Source: Paenibacillus sp. UBA6285
GTDB lineage: Bacteria; Bacillota; Bacilli; Paenibacillales; Paenibacillaceae
Assembly: GCA_002438345.1 (NCBI GenBank)
Contig: DJUJ01000223.1
Span: forward strand, 8,138-17,816
Length of the DNA stretch: 9,679 nucleotides
Reading direction: 5' to 3'
In this document: positions 5,189-9,679 of the stretch, one piece after another
Layout of the letters: each line of letters starts with the position of its first letter
Numbering within the stretch: the stretch's first letter is position 1
Notes under the pieces: model-generated
What the model saw: only the letters and a program-made list of their open reading frames with translations
Database searches by the model: none
Told to the model about the DNA's origin: nothing
Position numbers and translations under genes: made by a program

Positions 5189-6217
5189 ATGAAGATACCA
5201 GTAATTATTTTGAGCGGGTTTCTGGGGAGCGGGAAGACAACTCTGCTGTTGTCCCTGCTGAAAGAGAGCAAGGTAAGAGGTCTGAACCCCGGCGTAGTCA
5301 TGAATGAGCTGGGAAAGAGAGATGTAGATGGGTATATTCTGCAGGAGCATACGGGCACAACCGTGACTAAGCTGCTGGACGGATGCGTATGCTGTAGCCG
5401 TAAAGAAGATCTGGCAGATAGCCTGCTCGTACTGCTAAGAGGGCGCCCCGATGCTATTTATATCGAGCTTACTGGCGTCGCAAATCCTGAAGAAATTGCC
5501 AAAACACTGCAAGAAACCGCTCTACAGGAAAGGGTCGAATTGCATTTTACGATTACCTTATTGGATGCAGAAAACGCCTTGGAATATAACAGCAGACTCT
5601 CCTCTGACAAACAACTGGTTCGTACCCTTCGCAAGCAGCTGTCCACCGCCGATCTCATTGTCGTTAACAAGAGCGATCTTGTAGAACCCGAAACCTTATG
5701 GCGAATTGAAAAGGGAGTTCGAAAGCAAAATTCAGAGGCTGAAATTGTATATACGCATTACAGTGAGATCAACCTTTCTCCGATATTATCAGGAATCATT
5801 CCACGTAAAATCATCGCTCCCGCGCCACAACGAGCACCTCAAACCTTTAAAGGTGCAACACTTAAACAAATGAATTCAGAACAGGGGGCTACAGCAGTAA
5901 AAGAACGGCAAGAGGAGCCGCATGCTTCTTTTTCCCAAGTGACCGCGATTACGTTAACCCTACCACAAGCAGGGACTACAATGCCTTCAAAAGAACGTCT
6001 AGAAGCTTTCTTTCAAGAATGGGGGGACAACCTGCTCCGTGCCAAGGGGCATATCCTTTTGTCCGAACAGGAACCGGTTCAACTTGTCCAATATGCGGGA
6101 ATGCGTACGAGCTGGGAGGCGTCACGTTATCCCGGAATGCCTTATGTGGTATTCATCGGGATGAATATTGATGAGGAACTGCTGGCAGATCGGTGGACCG
6201 CCTTATTCGCACCTTGA
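5189..6217 (+). CDS. COG0523 (CobW/P47K) GTPase, second paralogue
   Basis: A 342-residue G3E-family GTPase, distinct from the ZagA-type one across the divergent region. Motifs are Walker A GFLGSGKT (10-17), MNELGKRDVDG (38-48), the metal-binding CVCC (66-69), ELTG (93-96) and NKSD (160-163). A linker of about 35 residues (around 215-250) rich in Gln, Pro, Ala and Lys precedes the CobW C-terminal domain. It lacks the long histidine tract seen in some relatives. The role is inferred to be a metal chaperone or insertase using GTP. A GTG at 5180 is in frame, but I prefer the ATG at 5189, which has AGGAG 8 bases upstream and gives MKIPVIILSG as in relatives. It is the first gene of a rightward unit, and its last 25 bases overlap the permease gene. 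Confidence 0.9.
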   Translation: MKIPVIILSGFLGSGKTTLLLSLLKESKVRGLNPGVVMNELGKRDVDGYILQEHTGTTVTKLLDGCVCCSRKEDLADSLLVLLRGRPDAIYIELTGVANPEEIAKTLQETALQERVELHFTITLLDAENALEYNSRLSSDKQLVRTLRKQLSTADLIVVNKSDLVEPETLWRIEKGVRKQNSEAEIVYTHYSEINLSPILSGIIPRKIIAPAPQRAPQTFKGATLKQMNSEQGATAVKERQEEPHASFSQVTAITLTLPQAGTTMPSKERLEAFFQEWGDNLLRAKGHILLSEQEPVQLVQYAGMRTSWEASRYPGMPYVVFIGMNIDEELLADRWTALFAP

Positions 6218-7203
6218 CTACCCTTTCCCCTTTAAAAATACTGCCGCCGCTTCTACCGATCTCATTCCTGATTATCATTGGTTTTATATGGGTGCCGAAT
6301 CAACTGGAACTACTAGATAACGCGTACATTGACACGTTCAAAACCGGATTTATCGGGATTTTGCTAGAAGCCTTGCCGTTTGTGTTAGCAGGAGCATTAT
6401 TATCCTCGCTGCTTCGAGTCTTTATCCCAGATGAAATGATCTCCCGCTGGATTCCACAGCAGGCTCTTCCTGCCATTTTATTCGCTTGCCTGCTCGGAAT
6501 TATTTTTCCGGTATGCGAATGTGGAATGATTCCACTCGTCCGCCGCCTTATCCATAAGGGGATGCCTGTCTACGTAGCCATCGTGTTCATTTTATCCGGA
6601 CCAATCCTAAATCCAGTTGTCTATGGAGCAACACTGACAGCTTTTCGTAACCACTCAGAACTAGCTTATGCCCGGATGGGTTTAGCCTTTGCTGTCGCCT
6701 GTATAATAGGTTTGATTATCTACGCAACGGTGAAAAAGTCCCCGATACGCCTAAGCGTTCAGCGTGAGACCGATAACACTCATCATAATAATTCTCGTGG
6801 AGGAAAGTTAGCTGCCGTCTTCGTTCATACCTCGGATGAGTTTTTTGAGATGGGAAAATACTTAATTATCGGCTGTTTACTAACCTCTGCCATCCAGACG
6901 TTTATGGTTCAGGACAGTCTGGCAGCGATCGGTGATAAGCCGCTAGGATCTTATTTTTTCATGATGGGACTGGCATTTGTGCTTTCGCTCTGTTCCACCT
7001 CAGATGCCTTTGTAGCTTCCACCTTTGTACATTCTTTTCCGGCAGGTGCACTGCTCGCTTTTATGGTGTTCGGGCCTATGTTGGATTTCAAAAATTCATT
7101 GATGTTACTCTCGCTGTTTAAGACCAAATTTGCTCTTTATTTGTTCTTTCTTATCTTCTCGAGCGTGTTTATCGGGGCCGTATTCATGTCCTTATGGCTG
7201 TAA
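6193..7203 (+). CDS. COG0701 permease, YcgR-like (UPF0718)
   Basis: A 336-residue integral membrane protein with about 8-9 hydrophobic spans, resembling Bacillus YcgR. Two related halves carry the family's hallmarks: FPVCECGMIP (106-114), SGPILNP (135-141), then LCSTSDAF (266-273) and VFGPMLDFK (292-300). The CEC motif (108-110) and Cys267 lie in or at the membrane and could contact metal or thiols. COG0701 proteins are predicted transporters; some relatives have been linked to arsenic or other ions, and the substrate here is unproven. A charged, His- and Asn-containing loop (about 180-205) separates the halves. The GTG at 6193 overlaps the GTPase gene by 25 bases. A TTG at 6214 overlapping its TGA stop is an alternative. 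Neither has a good ribosome site, which suggests translational coupling. Confidence 0.88.
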   Translation: MDRLIRTLTTLSPLKILPPLLPISFLIIIGFIWVPNQLELLDNAYIDTFKTGFIGILLEALPFVLAGALLSSLLRVFIPDEMISRWIPQQALPAILFACLLGIIFPVCECGMIPLVRRLIHKGMPVYVAIVFILSGPILNPVVYGATLTAFRNHSELAYARMGLAFAVACIIGLIIYATVKKSPIRLSVQRETDNTHHNNSRGGKLAAVFVHTSDEFFEMGKYLIIGCLLTSAIQTFMVQDSLAAIGDKPLGSYFFMMGLAFVLSLCSTSDAFVASTFVHSFPAGALLAFMVFGPMLDFKNSLMLLSLFKTKFALYLFFLIFSSVFIGAVFMSLWL

Positions 7204-7251
7204 TCATAGAGGTGGCAAGTAGATACTTATCGCATTGTTAGGAGGAAAAGC

Positions 7252-8127
7252 ATGAATGACTCTCGAAGCATCAGGTTTCACTATTTGTTAAGGGCGGTCA
7301 TTCTGTTTGCTTTCGCCCTTTATATTGGGCATCTGGTGCAGCAGGACGCTTTGCATTATTATGTAGCTCCCAAGCTGGCACGCTGGGTTCAATTATGTCC
7401 GATCCCTCTGACACTTATGGCGCTCAGCTTGGCCATTCAGGCCTTATTTGGTAAGGGTAGTGTTCTATGTGACTGCGAACATCGTCTCCCACATTCCATA
7501 TTCAAAAGTACAGCACTGTATGGATTATTCCTTTTTCCACTGCTGCTTGGATTTGCACTTCCTGATCGAGCCTTGGGAAGTATGGCAGCTAGCAAAAAGG
7601 GGATATCGTTATCCTCATTACCATCAGAGACTAAAAATGCCGCTAGATTCGAATCGATTGATCCTTATCATGAGGAGCTTACCGAGCTAGCTAAGATTCT
7701 CTATGTACAGCCTACTATCCCAGTTTATTCAGCTATTTTCTCCGAAACACTAGGTGCTATTGACATGTATAAACAGCAATTTGAAGGCAAAGAAATTTCC
7801 GTTTCTGGTTTTCTATATCGTGACGAAAGCGAAACGCCAGAGAATGCTTTTGCGATTGGCAGATTTCTAGTACAGTGTTGTACCGCCGATGCTACTCCGT
7901 TTGGGATGCTGGTTGATTCCGGCAAACTAAAAAGCTTGCCCACCGATACCTGGATAGAGGTCCGGGGCAAGCTTCAAGTTGTGCAACACAAGGGCCAAGA
8001 AATGATGCGAATTCGCGCAGAAACGATTACACCCATCGCGCAACCAACAACACCTTACATTTACACAAGTGCTGACTCTATAGCCGCATGGAAAGCGTTG
8101 CAGAGTACAGCTAACCCTATTAAATAA
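7252..8127 (+). CDS. TIGR03943/COG3689 membrane protein, YcgQ-like permease partner
   Basis: A 291-residue protein of the YcgQ (DUF1980, TIGR03943) family, which usually sits next to a YcgR-type permease, as here. It has three hydrophobic spans (about 11-29, 43-66, 84-104). Between the second and third spans lies CDCEH (73-77). The C-terminal half (about 135-260) looks like a soluble OB-fold-type domain: a GKEISVSGFLYRD strand pair, FLVQCC with Cys209-Cys210, and DTWIEVRGKLQV. The paired cysteines and the CDCEH motif suggest metal or thiol chemistry, but this is inference. The ATG at 7252 has AGGAGG 6 bases upstream, and the gene begins 48 bases after the permease stop. Its last 8 bases overlap a leftward ORF. 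No clear terminator follows. Confidence 0.85.
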   Translation: MNDSRSIRFHYLLRAVILFAFALYIGHLVQQDALHYYVAPKLARWVQLCPIPLTLMALSLAIQALFGKGSVLCDCEHRLPHSIFKSTALYGLFLFPLLLGFALPDRALGSMAASKKGISLSSLPSETKNAARFESIDPYHEELTELAKILYVQPTIPVYSAIFSETLGAIDMYKQQFEGKEISVSGFLYRDESETPENAFAIGRFLVQCCTADATPFGMLVDSGKLKSLPTDTWIEVRGKLQVVQHKGQEMMRIRAETITPIAQPTTPYIYTSADSIAAWKALQSTANPIK

Positions 8128-8347
8128 TTGCATCCAGCTCATCTGGATCATTCACGGATCGGTTAGGGTTAAATACTTTAACCATAACACGGGCGGGAAT
8201 GTGACCAAACTTCGTTTGAATATCTATAATTTGTTCTTCTTTAGTCAAAGAAACGGTCTTGTACTCTTTACCATCCACCGTAATTATAGCTTTCAAATCT
8301 CCTTGCTGATACTGTTCATCGTGGTTGTCCACCACTTGATTCCGCAA
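8120..8347 (-). CDS. Hypothetical soluble domain, possibly the 3' part of a frameshifted gene
   Basis: The translated part from about residue 15 on is protein-like: it has a beta-hairpin VDGKEYKTVSL, then EEQIIDIQTKFGHIPARV, then VMVKVFNPNRSVNDP and an acidic end. I recognise no family. A NusG domain II-like strand pattern was considered, but its cysteine motif is absent. The frame has only a TTG at 8347, or GTGs shortly after, none with a clear ribosome site. Just upstream in another frame lies a short membrane-spanning ORF (8293-8400). Together they would make a normal membrane-anchored small protein if one base were gained or lost. The stop overlaps the convergent YcgQ-like gene by 8 bases. 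Confidence 0.45.
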   Translation of the reverse strand: MRNQVVDNHDEQYQQGDLKAIITVDGKEYKTVSLTKEEQIIDIQTKFGHIPARVMVKVFNPNRSVNDPDELDAII

Positions 8348-8400
8348 ATCAAACCGGCTGCTAACAGAGCTAAAAAAATGATTACAAATATATTAATCAT
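8293..8400 (-). CDS. Short membrane-anchor ORF (35 aa), possibly the 5' part of a frameshifted gene
   Basis: The ORF starts at the ATG at 8400, 31 bases after the kinase stop. AAAAAAGG lies only 3 bases upstream, a short spacing. It encodes a hydrophobic helix, MINIFVIIFLALLAAGLICG, followed by a short polar tail (KWWTTTMNSISKEI), then TGA. That is the usual start of a single-span anchored protein, yet the expected outer domain is found in the frame of 8120-8347. It could be a true 35-residue membrane peptide or the head of a broken gene. I lean to the second. Confidence 0.4.
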   Translation of the reverse strand: MINIFVIIFLALLAAGLICGIKWWTTTMNSISKEI

Positions 8401-8431
8401 CAACCTTTTTTGTCAATGATACTCATCATCC

Positions 8432-9679
8432 TTATCGAATCCGAGTAGACCAATCTTTTAATACCCTGTCGAGCTCCTTTATTGAAATCGGCTTGGAGAT
8501 GAAATCCTGCATCCCTGCACTCAGACACATGTCTTTATCTTCATTTCTGGCAAAGGCTGTGGCCGCAATAATAATTGGAGATAGCCCGAGCTTCTCACGA
8601 ATGATTCCTGTTGCTTCTATCCCATCCATAATTGGCATCTGAACATCCATAAATACCAGATCATAATCCTTGGACAGTACAGCCCGAACCGCTTCCTCAC
8701 CATTTGATGCGATGTCAGGAACATAACCCCGCTTCTTCAGATAAGCCTGCATCAGTTGCTGATTCACAGGATGATCTTCAGCGATGAGAATGGACATAGG
8801 TCCATATTCTCCCTTAACAGACTCTTTAGTGTTAGGGTTATCGTGTCTGACTACATCCGCTGAATGATTGAGTGGAACTTTCTGATTCCATTCCTCTTTT
8901 GGCAAAGAGAACTCCACTGTGAAATAGAACTCTGAGCCGTGTTCCTCACAACTCCTAACACCAATCGTTCCTCCTAGCAGCTCTGCTAGCTTTTTGCTAA
9001 TGGCCAGTCCAAGTCCTGTTCCGCCATATTTACGATTGATGGAAGGATGCAATTGCGTGAACGATTGAAACAATAACCCTTGACTGGCAACTGGAATCCC
9101 CAAACCCGTATCTTTAACTATAAATTTAACGATAATATTCCCTGACTTTTGTGAAGCTTCCAGCTTGGCAGAAATACTGATTTCACCTGTCTCCGTAAAT
9201 TTCACCGCATTCCCGACCAAGTTCACGAGAATTTGGCGTAATCTGGCCTCGTCCGTCACAATAATGGGTGGAAGTTCCGGTGCAATATCGCTAGTCAATA
9301 ACAATCCTTTCTCTTTAACCTTCGGATAGAATAGCTCACTAACATTCTGTATTACTTCACGCAAATCCACCATTTGCAGTTCAAGTGTCATCATGCCTGC
9401 TTCAATTTTGCTGAAATCAAGTACTTCATTCAAAATATGAAGCAATGCCTCTCCGCTACTGTTAATGATCTGTGTGTAGTAGCTTTGCTCTTCATCCAGT
9501 GCTGTACCCGAGAGCAAGTCTGCCATTCCAATAATACCGTTCATCGGAGTGCGCAGCTCATGGCTCATGATGGCTAGAAACTCCGATTTAGCTCGAAATG
9601 CTTCCTCAGCAGACTCCTTCGCCCGCACAATCTCCTTCTCTTCAGTGATATCTCGGAAAACCACTACAGCCCCTATCCA
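8432..9679 (-). CDS. Hybrid sensor histidine kinase/response regulator, partial 5' end
   Basis: The last 415 residues of a hybrid kinase; the N-terminus lies beyond the right edge. Numbering from the first visible codon, residues 1-14 are the end of a PAS-type domain ([12 protein letters not shown]) and lead into a helical linker. A HisKA domain follows with the phosphorylated His40 in MSHELRTP. The HATPase_c domain spans about 142-259, with an N-box around Asn153-Asn157, DTGLGI (190-195) and GGTGLGL (219-225). After a 35-residue linker, a receiver domain (about 296-410) carries the acidic pair Glu301-Asp302, phospho-acceptor Asp345 in [11 protein letters not shown], Thr374 and Lys396. All catalytic residues are present. 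No HPt domain follows, so phosphate would have to pass to a separate protein or be used for feedback. The signal and output are unknown. The start codon is not in the window. Confidence 0.9.
   Translation of the reverse strand, partial: WIGAVVVFRDITEEKEIVRAKESAEEAFRAKSEFLAIMSHELRTPMNGIIGMADLLSGTALDEEQSYYTQIINSSGEALLHILNEVLDFSKIEAGMMTLELQMVDLREVIQNVSELFYPKVKEKGLLLTSDIAPELPPIIVTDEARLRQILVNLVGNAVKFTETGEISISAKLEASQKSGNIIVKFIVKDTGLGIPVASQGLLFQSFTQLHPSINRKYGGTGLGLAISKKLAELLGGTIGVRSCEEHGSEFYFTVEFSLPKEEWNQKVPLNHSADVVRHDNPNTKESVKGEYGPMSILIAEDHPVNQQLMQAYLKKRGYVPDIASNGEEAVRAVLSKDYDLVFMDVQMPIMDGIEATGIIREKLGLSPIIIAATAFARNEDKDMCLSAGMQDFISKPISIKELDRVLKDWSTRIR

Noticed and set aside
8132..8148. ATCCAG/CTGGAT inverted repeat after the YcgQ-like gene, considered as a terminator
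   Set aside because: The stem is only 6 bp, no T-run follows on either strand, and it lies inside the coding end of the leftward ORF.

Overview
The window looks like a chromosomal stretch from a low-to-mid-GC Gram-positive of the order Bacillales, most likely Paenibacillus. The reasons are strong GGAGG-type ribosome binding sites, a Bacillus-type Zur operator, a YciC/ZagA-type GTPase, a YutE-like DUF86 protein and a YcgR/YcgQ-like gene pair. Genes lie on both strands in short operons. I saw no tRNA, rRNA, CRISPR array, insertion sequence or prophage.

Left part (1-1294, all minus strand): a truncated winged-helix regulator (1-298), a DUF86/HepT-like YutE-type protein (357-797, GTG start), an unlisted 36-residue single-span membrane ORF (844-954) and a Dabb-domain protein (1007-1294). 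Next, on the plus strand, come a 194-residue regulator made of two tandem copies of a helix-turn-helix unit (1459-2043) with its own terminator, and a metallo-beta-lactamase-fold hydrolase (2192-2995).

Decaying patch (2969-3408, minus): the C-terminal remnant of a class I methyltransferase lies beside what looks like an internally shortened DUF6157 protein. A GC-rich nested hairpin lies between them.

Core of the window (3513-8127): a zinc-limitation locus. A 19-bp perfect inverted repeat matching the Bacillus Zur box sits on the start site of a TTGACA promoter. That promoter drives leftward a zinc-free (C-minus) ribosomal protein L33 (4836-4985) and a ZagA/YciC-type COG0523 GTPase (3574-4785), and the unit ends in a strong terminator. 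Divergently, a second COG0523 GTPase (5189-6217) overlaps a YcgR-like COG0701 permease (6193-7203), followed by a YcgQ-like (TIGR03943/COG3689) membrane protein (7252-8127). The inferred logic is that zinc scarcity releases Zur. The cell then swaps a zinc ribosomal protein for a zinc-free one, makes a zinc-delivering GTPase, and possibly induces a GTPase-permease-OB-domain metal-handling complex. Each of the last three proteins carries clustered cysteines.

Right end (8120-9679, minus): a small, possibly frameshifted membrane-anchored gene (8120-8400) sits downstream of a hybrid histidine kinase/response regulator that is cut by the window edge (8432-9679).
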